A program made the position numbers and the translations under genes. From contig NW_006917091.1 in the NCBI RefSeq assembly GCF_000516985.1, positions 6,735,521 to 6,799,520 on the forward strand: a DNA stretch of 64,000 nucleotides. The letters run 5' to 3'. The stretch comes from Pestalotiopsis fici W106-1 (taxonomy: Eukaryota > Ascomycota > Sordariomycetes > Amphisphaeriales > Sporocadaceae). Positions 34,904-46,374 of this stretch are shown piece by piece; position 1 is the stretch's first letter; every line of letters starts with the position of its first letter. The notes under the pieces are model-generated. The model saw only the letters and a list, made by a program, of their open reading frames with translations, did no database searches and was not told the DNA's origin.

Positions 34904-36769
34904 CGCCGAATGTGTGGAGATCTGGCTTTGGATGGTATAAATGATGTCGATATCGTAGACAAATCAATAGAGGAATTTAACATAAATTTAATGCGTGACA
35001 TTTGAGAAAAGAAATGGAAAAGAAGCGGAGTGTTATATCAATAGCCTTTCAATAATTTCGACACACCACACTTGTTCGCACACCGAATTCTAGTTACACT
35101 GCATACACACTTGACTTCATTGACCAAGTCCTAGATGAGGGGCCGTTGGGCTGATACTGTACATAATCTCACCAATGGTTCGCCAGCACGTTATGACAGA
35201 AAACCCCCTGCTTGCAGATGGGAGGCGAAGCACATTGGGATTTGGAAGACAGAATCTGGCCGATAACGAGGGTCAAATCACCCCACCAGTACACACTCGG
35301 CGTCGAAAGCAAGAAACCCCGACTCCTGGGCAGGCTGCAGATATTGAATGGAACACATTTGCACTATTCTGCATGGTGGGGGTGTTGAGGCATTGTGTCC
35401 CGAATCTGGCCTATCAGTGATCTTGATCACTGTACAACCAAAAGCTGTACGTTCCAGCCTTGGCATGAAACTATGCATGACCAGAATCTGGACAATGATG
35501 CTGTATGGAGATATATTATCAAAGCCCGCGTGCTCCCATCTTCCGAGTATGATGCCCAGCTTGATAGAATCTGGCCAATGTCGAAAATTTTGAAATCAAA
35601 TTGAGACACGCCCAAGGTAAAGGTCGTGAGAAAATGGACAAAACAATGATGCGGGCGTGCAGGCTTACCGAAAAAAGATTTGGGCCTACGATATCATGGG
35701 ATGGGTAACCAGTGTAGATATATACCAGGTAATTCTCATTGATCCATGGGAAGGATATGATTTCATACTCGAATCAAACTCAAAGTTCATCTGGAACCCC
35801 TGAGAAAAGAAAATCGCCATGTGAGGGCTCTTTTTCCATTCCGCAGTGGGCTAGACAACAGAGACTAACAATAACAGGGCCTATCCTGCTGATGATCACT
35901 CGGACAATGTTTCCATGAAAGTCTGGACTGATGCCAGGCTCGACCACGATGCATACGATGACGCAGCCAACAAAAAGTCAAAGAAGGCCAAGCCTACAAA
36001 GCGACGAACAAAAGATCAGCGAAAGAAAGATCAGGAGCAAGATCTTTTCGGCATCGGATGCCAATTCGAACAGTAAGTCAACTGACAAAGTGCTCCATGT
36101 ACTTTATCTCATCCGTCTAATATGAGTTGTAGAACAGATATGGCATCGACTACCTATGATCGGATGGGACGTAGCGATATTTAGGGGCAGAAGTTGCTTG
36201 GCTCACCTCGATGCAAACGAGTGATAGGCGCTCACAGAAGGAGGTCGATGCGGACGGTCTATCATCATGTAGATATGAAGCAAGAATACTCTCTACTTAT
36301 TTAACTGGTTCATATTCACAACACGTGTGAGTAGAGGTATTGAGAAATTATTGAATTTTGATGGCAAAACCTAATGATACATTCGACTGGGGACAGCCAC
36401 ATGCACCTTGTTGCCAGCGATGTGGATAATGCTGAGAGATAATAGATAAAGCATTACATCATGAGTGAAGCAACTAGGACAATTGTCTTGGAGGATTATC
36501 AATGAAATTATGTTTTCGAGGCTTGTGTGATTGCCATGGATATGTGTGATTATCCCGCAATATTATTAATATGATAGGTCACTGGCTATAAATGCAATGT
36601 CAGATGGTCCCCAGGCATATAACATGTAATTGGTATAATGTCTGGTTTCATCGTGTACTCCCCGTTAAATAGGTTGTTTTTGCAGTAAAGGAATGCCCCT
36701 TTAGTATAATGATGATCGATCCTTGGAAGGCTATCCTCTTTTTCTCTTTCTCTTTTTCTCTCTTTTTCT
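34904..36769. other. Gene-poor region with possible coding fragments
   Basis: This 1.9-kb segment contains several short frames that read like protein pieces. 35395-35604 is rich in Trp/Asp/Leu. About 35665-35800 encodes WAYDIMGWVTSVDIYQ and IDPWEGYDFILES before a stop. After a splice-like AG near 35878, a frame to 36075 encodes MKVWTDARLDHDAYDDA then a lysine-rich tail. I could not join them into one frame with convincing introns, so they may be a decayed gene. Confidence 0.35.
35877..36075 (+). pseudogene. Possible terminal exon of an unknown or decayed gene
   Basis: An acceptor-like ATAACAG precedes a stop-free frame encoding AYPADDHSDNVSMKVWTD, an acidic stretch, and a highly basic tail (KKSKKAKPTKRRTKDQRKK) ending at TAA. 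Composition is protein-like, and a similarly protein-like fragment lies about 150 bp upstream. No family is recognised. Confidence 0.3.
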
Positions 36770-36869
36770 NNNNNNNNNNNNNNNNNNNNNNNNNNNNNNN
36801 NNNNNNNNNNNNNNNNNNNNNNNNNNNNNNNNNNNNNNNNNNNNNNNNNNNNNNNNNNNNNNNNNNNNN
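36770..36869. other. Assembly gap of 100 N
   Basis: Exactly 100 N characters, flanked on both sides by CT-rich polypyrimidine sequence (36735-36769 and 36870-36892). The round number suggests a gap of unknown size. Confidence 0.98.
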
Positions 36870-37371
36870 CTTTTCCTATTTTTTCTTTTCCTATGTACAT
36901 ATGTACTTTCTTTCCTCCACTAATGATGCGACCACGCCACTCGCTAATAGCGAGGTGATCCAGTAAGTTCTTGAATTAGCGCTTAGGCCATTCGCTGCAA
37001 TTGGCGACAGCTGCTCCGCTTCAGCGCTCTCTGGCCTAGGGTTTACTGTCTTATTCGTCAACTGGTCTCGTTCTGGGTTCTTGCATCTGCTGACCAACCC
37101 GTGAAACCCTTGACAAAAGCACGTCAACTCGCTACATTCCACTTTTGACCGTTACAAAAGATAGCATCGCAGTAACGCATCTGTGACTATTCATCCTGTG
37201 GCCACAAGGTCGATGCGTCTGGACGAACGCAATTCATTTCATTCACATCTATGTACGCGTCACTCGAGAGACTGGTACCACGAGATATAGCCGTTGGCAA
37301 CGTCTTTGACCAAGTGCTTACCTGATCACATATGTTGGCGGGCAATTGCATCATCTTGTCAAACCAGAGCC
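36870..37371. other. Spacer upstream of small Zn2Cys6 gene
   Basis: The promoter region of the gene at 37372. No other coding frame is supported. Confidence 0.35.
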
Positions 37372-38533
37372 ATGCCTACCGAGGAAACAGCTATAGCCAA
37401 CGGGGGCCATTCACGGCGTGTTGCATGCAAGGTACGTTGATAAATCTCAACCGCTCAAATCACGCCCCTTAGTTAAAATACAGTCAGCTATGTCGGGATC
37501 GCAAAGTCAAATGTGGTGGTGAGCAGCCGCAGTGTCAAAAATGTGTACGGGCCGGCGAACAGTGCGTATACGTGCCAGTGCAGAGACCGACCAAGGCAGA
37601 TCTGGCCCAGACGGTAGAGTCGTTGCAAAAGCGTCTTGGTGAGTTCTCTTGCCTTATCATGCTGGGTCGGCATCAAAATTTCATTCCCCAATGGCGTGAT
37701 TGCTAATGCACCACTGCTCGGTCACGTGGCCAGACGAAGCAGAGGCCTACATCGCTCGCTTGACTACATCGCCAGGTGACGACGTCACTCCACCGTCTTC
37801 ACATACTTCCAATGTGTATATGAACTCTGGCGCCCTGGCTCCAGCCTATTCAACAGTTCCAACGCCCTCTGCAGTGCATTTAGGAGGGCGAGATGTCGAT
37901 GCTCCTGTCAATCCATCAAGGGAAACAGATCTGCTGTATCAAGAACAGGATCTGCACCCAGCCGATCAAGATCTTTCAGATCCGCCGATGTGGCCAACTC
38001 TGGAGGAACATGCGCAGTTTGAAGCAAATGGCGAGCATATGAACATTGACCCGGTCGGCCTGGATTTCTATGTATCGAACGCGAACGTGACTGATTATCA
38101 CAAGAATATCAGCGAGGAAACAGGTACCGCAATTCTCGGGCCGGTGGTAGCGTTTTCTTCGGCCGTCCTCCGTAACCAGGCCGAGGCATCCGTCATGGGT
38201 TCTTTGATCGCAGACTACATAGACTGGCTTCGAAAGGTCCCGCCCGGCGGTGGCGGCTCGGTCAACCAAGGGCCACACTACGTCGGGATTCTAGAGACAC
38301 TAGAGACCCGGGTCCGAGAACTATGCGATACGAGCCAGTCAAGAAGCAGCAGTGCCCTGTCGGAATTGATAACGGCATTGAAAGGGGTTGCACCACCGGA
38401 CGGTGCTCTAGCTGCAAGACTTGACGGCCTCGAAGATGAGCTCCAGAAAGAAGCATGTGAGCGTGCAGAATTCTTTCGTTCACGTTATAACATATGTGCA
38501 CTCCTTACTGAGCAGGCTCGAAACATATCATGA
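37372..38533 (+). CDS. Short Zn2Cys6 zinc-cluster protein
   Basis: Exons 37372-37431, 37488-37638 and 37734-38533 give 336 residues. The first intron splits the zinc cluster after its first cysteine: VACK/LCRDRKVKCGGEQPQC followed by QKCVRAGEQC, a perfect C-x2-C-x6-C-x6-C-x2-C-x6-C. A leucine-rich coiled-coil stretch follows (TVESLQKRLDEAEAYIARL), usual for dimerisation. The rest is short and lacks the large fungal-trans domain; a conserved-looking helix region contains GPVVAFSSAVLRNQAEAS and ends with EQARNIS. This resembles the small regulators found in secondary-metabolite or accessory regions. It lies between the assembly gap and the MITE. Confidence 0.75.
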
Positions 38534-38834
38534 TAATAAAACAGGACCTCTGTTTGGACATATGTAAACAAATGATATACTCCACCTCCGGACCCGCGAC
38601 GACCTTGACGCTTAACCCTCCTGCGACCCTTGACGCAAAACGCCCCCAAATTGAACCCAAATGAAAGCCTGAACACTGTTGCAAAATGGACAAGTACTTT
38701 CCACGGGCGATGCGTTCGTGCATCTCATGAATTTGGCTTATTAAACAGTCTTGACAGATTAATGGGCCTATTCAACAGTACTGTTCGGAGCTGATATGCG
38801 CATCGGGACGTCAAGAATTCAGCGGAACCTGAGA
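38534..38834. other. Spacer between zinc-cluster gene and MITE
   Basis: These 301 bp are GC-richer than the MITE interior. No gene is recognised. Confidence 0.35.
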
Positions 38835-39301
38835 TACAAAATGAGTGATGCTAGCAGCGCTATGTTACCTTGGCTAGCAGCGCTATATACCACTATATCC
38901 CGTAATATGCGCCTGCATATAGCCCGCTAATATTTTATATTTTAAATTCTAATTATTAGAAATAGCTTTAAATTTGATTTTTATTTACTTAAGTAGTATT
39001 TTAAGCCTTTGCGCAGTATTATAGCTATTGTGAATAGCTGCTACATTTATCGTTATTTTTAACGACGAGGGCTTATTCAAAAAATAGATACCTAGTAGGT
39101 AATTAAGCCAATTACTTACGATATAACGCATAAATTAGTTTCCTTCGAAATAGCCTTATAATTTCTCGCTATTTTCCCATTTACGGCAGGCTATATACAG
39201 GTGTAGATAACGGGATATGGTGATGTATAGCGCTGCTAGCCAAGGTGACATAGCGCTGTTAGCCAATGTGACATAGCGCTGTTAGCATTACTCTACAAAA
39301 T
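38835..39301. mobile_element. hAT-like MITE with 8-bp target duplication
   Basis: The element spans 38843-39293 (451 bp) and is flanked by direct repeats TACAAAAT at 38835-38842 and 39294-39301. The ends are inverted: GAGTGATGCTAGCAGCGC on the left and, reversed, GAGTAATGCTAACAGCGC on the right. Subterminal 23-bp units built on GCTAGCAGCGCTATGT occur twice on the left (38850, 38873) and three times on the right (ending 39240, 39263, 39286). The inner 300 bp is very AT-rich and non-coding. An 8-bp duplication is typical of hAT transposons. It has no transposase, so it would be mobilised by another element. Confidence 0.8.
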
Positions 39302-39992
39302 GCTGTAAGATGGTGCTTCAGTGAGGACTGATTGATCTCCAGTGGGGGCCGGTCCACTAACAACATTTTAGACGCCAGCTCCTAGCGGACAGCGCTGAAA
39401 CTTTTAGCGCATTGTTCGGCCAAGACTCACCGGGACTGAACTGAGCGACCGAACGCGTATGATAAGTTTTCAGAGCTGATGGTGAAGAATTCCTCGCACC
39501 GATTTTGGGCATCCAGAAAATATTTTGCATTAAATTTACCTGCAGTCAGTCATGAAGAAATCAATTCTAGATATGATTTTGTGCTTCTCACGTTCTCAAG
39601 TCTTGAATCCTGCTCGGCCAGATCAGCCCGAAACACGGTCACTAAAACTTCGGTCAACTCGGACCGAAGCGACCGTGAGCCAATAACACGCCTGAGTTGC
39701 CACGACTTTCCAAAACACATGAACTTCTGCATTTGAAATGTAAATAATCAAGTTTTGTGTATTATTCCAAAGATTACGCAAAGTATCTTGCCGAGTTAGA
39801 AGGTCTGCTAATCAAAGAGAAAAGCATCACCTCCCCGAAGCTTACAAACTTGCAGGTATCTCTTCCTCCCTCGTTCGGATTGCGACCATACAAATACAAG
39901 TATCTAGAACCTATAATCTGTTTATTTCTTTGTAAACAGCCTTCTTGCATACTTAGGATTACCCGCAGAGCAGCAGCTTAATATTGCCCAAC
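39302..39992. other. Promoter region of the DHA2 transporter
   Basis: About 690 bp. The frames at 39479-39736 overlap on both strands and have no family features. The last 200 bp should contain the transporter promoter and leader. Confidence 0.35.
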
Positions 39993-42181
39993 ATGAACAC
40001 CGACAGAGCCACCAGTTCTACGACCGACTACGATGACAAGACCCCGGAGGTTCCTACTGCAATCCAAGACAATGTGGGCGATGTAGAGAAGCCAGATGGG
40101 AACAAGAAAGAGACGGCGGCCTCAGATAAGGAGCCAAAGAGGACAGTGACGGGTCTAAAGGTGCGTTTACCCACGATGTAAATGCCTATGACTGCTAAAC
40201 ATTTGCCTGGTTTAGTGGTTCATTATTTACACCTCTCTAATGTCCACTGTGAGTAATTCTACTGATTATGCTAGAGAAAGTGAAATTTCTGAGAATTGAT
40301 TCATCAGGTTCTGCTTTTTGCTTTGGACAACACTATTGTGCGTATAATGCCACCTTTCAAACTCGTTAACCAGCTAACGGGCGTGCAGGTTGCAACCATT
40401 CAGCCCGACATAGTGGAAACTTTTGACGATCAACAAAATCTAGCATGGATTGGCGTGAGCTTTATTCTTGGCCAGGTCGTCATTCTGCCCGTGTTCGTGC
40501 CGTCTCGAATTCTACCCAGCAACCAACGAGATGCACTGACTCTCGAATGTGTAGTGGAAAAGCCTATGGCATGTTCAGCATGAAGTACCTCTTCATCATT
40601 AGCCTCATATTGTTCGAGGGTGGCAGCGCAATTTGCGGAGCTGCACCCAACATGGTTGCCATCATTGTCGGCCGTGCCATTGCTGGCGTGGGCGGAGCGG
40701 GCGTCTACGTGGGAGGACTGACCTACATCAGTGTCTTGACCACTCCACATGAGAGGCCTCTCTACCTTGCCATTCTCATGTCTGTTTGGGGATTTGGCAA
40801 TGTTCTCGGTCCTATCATTGGCGGCTCGTTTGCGGTTAGTTCTGCTACTTGGCGCTGGGGATTCTACATTGTGAGTATTGAGACACTTGCTGTCGAGTTT
40901 ATGGTTTACTAACAATCTTTTTTGGCAAAATCTACCCATCGCCGGCATATTCGCACCTGCTTTCATATTCTTGATTCCAAATATCAATGCCATGCCGGAA
41001 ACACCCTTTATGAAGAAAATTCGTATGCAGGATTGGATCGGAATCGTCATTTTTACCGCCTTGATGGCATGCTTTTGTATGGCAGGCAGTTTTGGTGGCG
41101 TCCTGTACGCCTGGAATAGCGGCTCCGAGATTTCTCTTTGGGCTGTCACCTTTGTCCTCTTGATCGCATTCATACTAACTACCATTTATCATCCACTGGT
41201 ACCAGTGCAGTCGAGGCTTATGCCAGTGCAATTCATGGTTACGAGAGATCTCATCATCATACCCCTGCAAGCCTTCCTGGTAGCGGGCAGCATGATGATG
41301 AGCATCTATTACACTCCTCTAGTGTTCCAATTCACTAGAGGAGACAGTCCTCTGATGGCTGGTGTGCGCATTCTCCCGTTGATATGCATGATTGTCTTTG
41401 GCTGCCTCTTCAACGGGGTCGCCATGCCGAGGTTCGGATACTACTTGCCTTGGTATGTTGTGGGAAATGCCCTGCTAGTGGCTGGCGCGGCACTGATGAG
41501 TATGTTGCATTCCCGTCCGTTGATCTGGCAGAGGAAGCTTGGATCATGTTACTGATAAACATTCTTGAACAGCGACCATCACCCCCTCAATCTCCAATTC
41601 GGCACTCTACGGGTATACGGTCATCATTGGCCTAGGCGTCGGCGCATTCCAGAGTGCAGGTATCGCCGTGGCATCAGCCCTCGCCCCTGCGTCCGAGATC
41701 TCAAATGTTGTTTCGGTCATGACAATCGGTGCGTAGAAGTATACAACCTTGGGGAATTTTGGCCTCGTTGAAGACTAAAATCATGGGGTATAGCACAAAT
41801 CATAGGCATCACCTTTGCCCTTGCCATTCCGGGTTCAATTTTCCAAAACAAGGCTATCCAATACATTGCCGAGGTCTTGCCCGACATACCTCGGAATGAG
41901 CTTGCGCAGTTGATTACCGGAGCGAGTGGGCGATTTTACAAGAGTCTAAGCGAGGCCGATCAATTGTTGGTTGTTGAACAAATCACCAAGGCTATCAGCG
42001 AAGCCTTTTACTACTTGGTGGCCGCGACCGCTGTCGGCTTCATCACATCACTATTCTTGAGTGTAAGTCTATTCATAGCTAAAGGGCACCGGGACCTGGT
42101 CTGTGGATGGTGATTTTATACTAATTCAAATAATTTTGCTAGCCACGGAAGCTTTTCCTTTCGGGTGGCAGTGTCGCATAA
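39993..42181 (+). CDS. DHA2-type MFS drug/proton antiporter with a damaged splice site
   Basis: Nine exons: 39993-40160, 40216-40248, 40308-40337, 40389-40501, 40555-40870, 40929-41499, 41573-41728, 41794-42062, 42143-42181; these would give 564 residues with 14 membrane segments. Family motifs are GLKWFIIYTSLMST, LLFALDNTIVATIQPDIV, GAAPNMVAIIVGRAIAGVGG, RPLYLAILMSVWGFGNVLGP, and WRWGFYINLPIAG. Two of the early exons are only 33 and 30 nt. The intron 40871-40928 should end in AG before AATCTACCC, but the sequence reads GCAA; no other AG sits at that place, so correct splicing looks impossible. The fourth junction (donor GTCTCG) is also weak. If this base is right, the gene is probably inactive; otherwise it would export toxic compounds or metabolites. 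Confidence 0.8.
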
Positions 42182-42379
42182 GGGGTGCGATAGCAAAGAG
42201 TGAACCAACTGAACTGGTCATATGCCTGGTGCCGGCCGAAGACGTAAATTTTATTGGTATTTGGCAGGGGCGAGGTTGGTAGAAAATGTCTTACCCGAGC
42301 CAATATAAGAAAAAGATTGGATGGAAAGAACGTTAGAAAAAGCTTTTGGGAAGAAATTTTAGATAATCCTATAAAATTA

Positions 42380-42412
42380 TTTTTTTTTTTTAAAAAAAAA
42401 GAAAGAAAGAAG
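42380..42412. repeat. T12A9 block with GAAA repeats
   Basis: About twelve T are followed by nine A and then GAAAGAAAGAAGG. It is similar in design to the block at 62386-62500. Confidence 0.8.
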
Positions 42413-43005
42413 GTGCTAAAGAGCTATCTAATATATATAAGCAGGTGATTTGCGGTAGGTACTGATTACGATCATATTATCTTATCGAATCCTTTACTAA
42501 AAGATAAACTACTTGAGCTCCTCTGAAGCAGCTTCATCCCACTAGGTAATCGAATGATTATCGCCACATCCGCTATCTGGTATCATCCTCTGTACCTAAC
42601 TATTATGGCACATGTAAGAATTACTGGCTGTGGATCACCATTCTGAGCAACCCCTACATGGCGCAGTAAACCATTTCTGTGTAGATGCTGACTTGGGATC
42701 TCCGACATTATGATTATAGGGCACAGCATCACTCATATTTGAGAAGAGTGTGAATCTGCTGGATATCTTAAGTCCCTAATCCTTCAAGCTCTTGAGTTCA
42801 CCATATACCAGGTTGTAACATTCCGAGAGGTGGGGAAAACAAAGACGACTTGGGAGAAACAGCTGGATTCTAGGTCTGAGCTCTGGAACGTCTGTGTTTC
42901 CCCTTGTTTTCCGAAAGTCACTTAGGTTGCCTTTCTGACTCTAGGTGTTAAACGTATCCATAACCACTATTAGGCTAGTTCCTAGTGTGGAGCTTCACAT
43001 TTTGT

Positions 43006-43224
43006 TCAGCTAGTACAGTGGTATGGTGCGATACTAGGATAATAACGGCGTCGGTATTCCCAACACACAAAGAAGAAAATAGTAAGTAAGCCTGAGACAA
43101 GCATGGTGCCGAAGAATATAAGGCACAAACCCCAAACTGGAATTGGGTGCTCGCCATCAGTCTCTTGTCGGGTGAGATGGATGGGATGGACGTGATTAAT
43201 TAATTGCCGAAATTTAGTCATCAT
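43006..43224 (-). CDS. Possible small single-pass membrane protein
   Basis: A 72-codon frame. One hydrophobic stretch (GLCLIFFGTMLVSGLLTIFF) is followed by a positive cluster (WEYRRRYYP), which obeys the positive-inside pattern. The N-terminal part is polar. No family is recognised and no intron is needed. The region around it is AT-rich, so this could be a chance frame. Confidence 0.2.
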   Translation of the reverse strand: MMTKFRQLINHVHPIHLTRQETDGEHPIPVWGLCLIFFGTMLVSGLLTIFFFVCWEYRRRYYPSIAPYHCTS

Positions 43225-44499
43225 TTCTGCTTTAAATCAATAATTGCTGCATAGAGAACCGGCTTTGGGTATATAATACTTAGTACTATTATGACTAGAT
43301 TTTACTTTGAACGTACCTTTGAATAGTGTCTTTAAGTCTTAAGTGCGATGCTGAGAATGGTATATCAGCCTTATTTGAATGGCCGGTCAGGGTAATTGCT
43401 TGATTGCATGTCTGCGATACTTGCGTCGCGAGAAGAAGCTAGGCCGAGAATTGATTGGGGTGGAGGTTTGGCCTTATATGCATTGTCAGCCGCGTAAAAG
43501 GATCAATGAGAAGCTTGATAACCAAAGCCGTTTGATTAGGTTATATCTCAAATGCAGAGAAAACCAACGTGACCAAGTCTTCGCCCGAAACAGGCTTCCT
43601 ACATGTTCAGGCAGCGTTGCTTATGCCGGTGATAACCTTATTCAGTGCCCTCGATCCATTTTCTTCTTTTGTCAAGCGCAAAGCCTTTTCAGGCCGCACG
43701 GATCATCAACTTATGGAAGCCTTATTTGATAAAAATCACCCGACTCAGCAGAGCGACGGGCGTCGGTCACGCTTTTGCGCTATGAATGATAGAGAAAAGA
43801 GTGTCATAATTTGATGCTTGAAATTTCGTCGCATTCAGAAGCAGAAAACTTACTTGAAGTAGCAAAGGCGGCCGAATGTCAGGGATCTACACGTGATTGC
43901 AACGTGCAGGCAGTGGACAGTCTTGCTGGTTTTGTTTCAGTGAGATGGCGCGTTGCTAGTTGTACCATTACAGTTGCCGTATAATTGATATTGGGAAAGT
44001 GGAAGTTTACAATTGCCCAAGAACCCCGGCACTAGCCTTCCCCAAAAGCCCTTGTAGGAACTTGACCTGGGCAAAGGGGCGATACAACGGTCTAGTGGTT
44101 CTCGATTTAAGTTTCCCATATCAATCGCAGTTCTACATACGCGCCGAGACGGCCCGAAGATTCTTTCGTTCTTCTTATCGCTTGAGCAGTGTTGTGGCGG
44201 CGTATAACCCAAAATCTGAGCTGCAAAACCTTACAAAGAGACATTTGAAAATCCTGTCGCTGTTGATCTGGCTGATGCTTTTTGATAAGCAAAGGGCGTT
44301 GCACTGATGGTTTTCACTGCTTGACAGGTCAAATAATGGTGTTATTCCCACCTGATGCTACTACTATTCATTGGACATCTACTTATTCCAGAAGGGTCCC
44401 GGAAAGCGGAAAGACACCAATAAACTTCTTCGGCAATCCGTCCATTAATTAAGCGACCTGGAATTTTGTATGAGAACCCTTCGCCTTTCCGTCATTGGC

Positions 44500-45767
44500 T
44501 TACGAAGTACTCGCCGATGATGTCGTGTTGCCCTTCGGAGGCAGAACAGCAGGGTACGGTTCAACTGAACCATCACCCCATTCATTCAAGGCCCTGCCTC
44601 CATCTTCTTCATACTTGGCGGCGGCAACGAAGCCGGCATTGAAATTGTCAGTCATATCGATGCCAATGGAGTGCCAAGCAAAGATACCGTCGGCCAGATC
44701 GCTGCCCATGTAGATGTACTTGACAAAGGGGTCATAGGCTCCCAAATCTCCGACGGTGTTGCCATTGACGGTCTTGTTCTCGGCCAAGATGTAGTCGTCT
44801 ACGTTCTTGAAGTTTGCCGTGTCCTCGTTGGTGTTGTACGGCCAGATTGGATCCACAGCGTCACGCAGTTTCTGTTCATAATACAGTTGTCCAATGTAGC
44901 GGACAAACGTGTCATCTGTTGCAAGACCGCCGGCAATAGTTCCCTATAGCCCTAATGTCAGTGTCTGCATGGGCGATCGAAGGGGAGACGGAAGAATGAA
45001 GGAGGACTTACGTTGGCAAACGTGGTGGCATTGCCCCAGGCTACAATATGTGTATGCGTCGCACGAGGATAATAATGGCCGGGAATGATTTGATCAAAGC
45101 TGACGACTCCATGTTCGTCGGTGATTTGGATGCCACGTAGAAAGGTGGTGTTGAGACCACCCATGCCATAATATCCAGCCGGCGATTCAGCGCCGGCATA
45201 GCCACCCGTTGCATTGGCGCCCCAGATGTCGATAAACAGGGCAGGGACGGGCTTGCATGTGTTGACGTCGACAAACTGTAGTTCCAGATGCATGGGGATG
45301 CCAACCTGGTCCTCGGTAATGTTACTGCGTATGAGTTCGCCCTCGACGTAGTAAGGCCCAATGGTCTCGGCGCGGCCTAGAATGGAGGACACGTCCGTGC
45401 CAAACAGATCCTCGTACGATGTCGACCGAAGTACTGTCGTCATGTTGTGGTCCAGTGTATCATAATAGGCGACCTCTGCCTTGTTACGACGAATCAAGTG
45501 GGTATCAGAAGTCAAGGATCGTTCCTGTCGCAAGCGCTCCAAGGTTGAAGCGCGACGCTCAATGGCTTGCTTCTGTATGGTTGCACAATCACTTGCACAT
45601 CGGCTCATCTTTGCAGCTCCGACTGCAGCTGTACGCTTGTGGAAGATGTGTTCTTTCTCCAGATGGGATATGTCCGCATGGTGATCGCCTGGATGAGCCG
45701 CTACATGGGAACCAAGAAGCGCTGCAACGAGGAAAATGATTTTGGAACAATGATTGTTGTAGATCAT
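44500..45767 (-). CDS. Secreted intradiol ring-cleavage dioxygenase
   Basis: Exons 45767-45012 and 44943-44500 (68-nt intron, GTAAGT...ATAG) encode 399 residues. A signal peptide is clear (KIIFLVAALLGSHVAAHPGD). The dioxygenase core has AETIGPYYVEGELIRSNI, VPALFIDIWGANATGGYAG, TTFLRGIQITDEHGVVSFD and IPGHYYPRATHTHI; the Tyr, Tyr, His, His residues in these segments are the expected non-heme Fe(III) ligands. The C-terminal part (GTIAGGLATDDTFVRYIGQL) is typical of fungal extracellular members and ends in a serine/threonine-rich tail. The family cleaves catechol-type rings between the hydroxyls; secreted forms probably act on lignin- or plant-derived aromatics. Several N-glycosylation sites support secretion. 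Confidence 0.92.
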
Positions 45768-46374
45768 TTTGACGAACAGTTCTCAATGAACTTTGAATCT
45801 GATGAAAAGAGATGGGCAGATGATTTGCAATTGTCAATCTCCTCGGCGAGAGACGATGACCATTTATAATTGTCCTGAACAGCTCGGGTAATGTTCAAAT
45901 AGTTCTAATGAATCCATTCACAACCATCCGCTTTGTAAGCGGAACCTTTTCTGAAATGTAGTCATACAGACCCTGTCGGAAAATTTGTATATAAGCTAGT
46001 ATCTATGCATGTTTAAGATGACTCGTCTATATCAGGCTGTTCGAGCGAGCCTAAAACGCAGTTACACAGGGACGCGAAGCAACTACCGAGATCCGAATGG
46101 TGGTATGCATTTACTTAGATCGTCAAGGCCAACAATTCTGAAAAAATGCAGGTACAATCAATCGGGATATGTGAGGCCCGACCTCCGATTCAATAACAAG
46201 AACCATGATATGCCCATGCATTATCCAAGCGTTCTCTTCATCTACGATCAGGGCCTATTTACCACGATTACCAAGTATTGTATCTGTGGCAAGAAAATGA
46301 TGCTACAAGAGCATCCCCAAATGAAATAATATCCTCAAGCATAACTGCGCGTAACCGGTGATTATTTGTGATTT

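Larger units (their letters stand above)
42182..44499. other. AT-rich gene-poor region
   Basis: This 2.3-kb stretch contains a T12-A9 block followed by GAAA repeats (42380-42412) and no gene that I can name. Short frames at 43379-43729 (+) and 43937-44212 (-) have no recognised features. Confidence 0.4.

Noticed and set aside
36586..36966. Open frames on both strands running across the N block
   Set aside because: Unknown bases cannot support coding; the flanks are simple polypyrimidine sequence.
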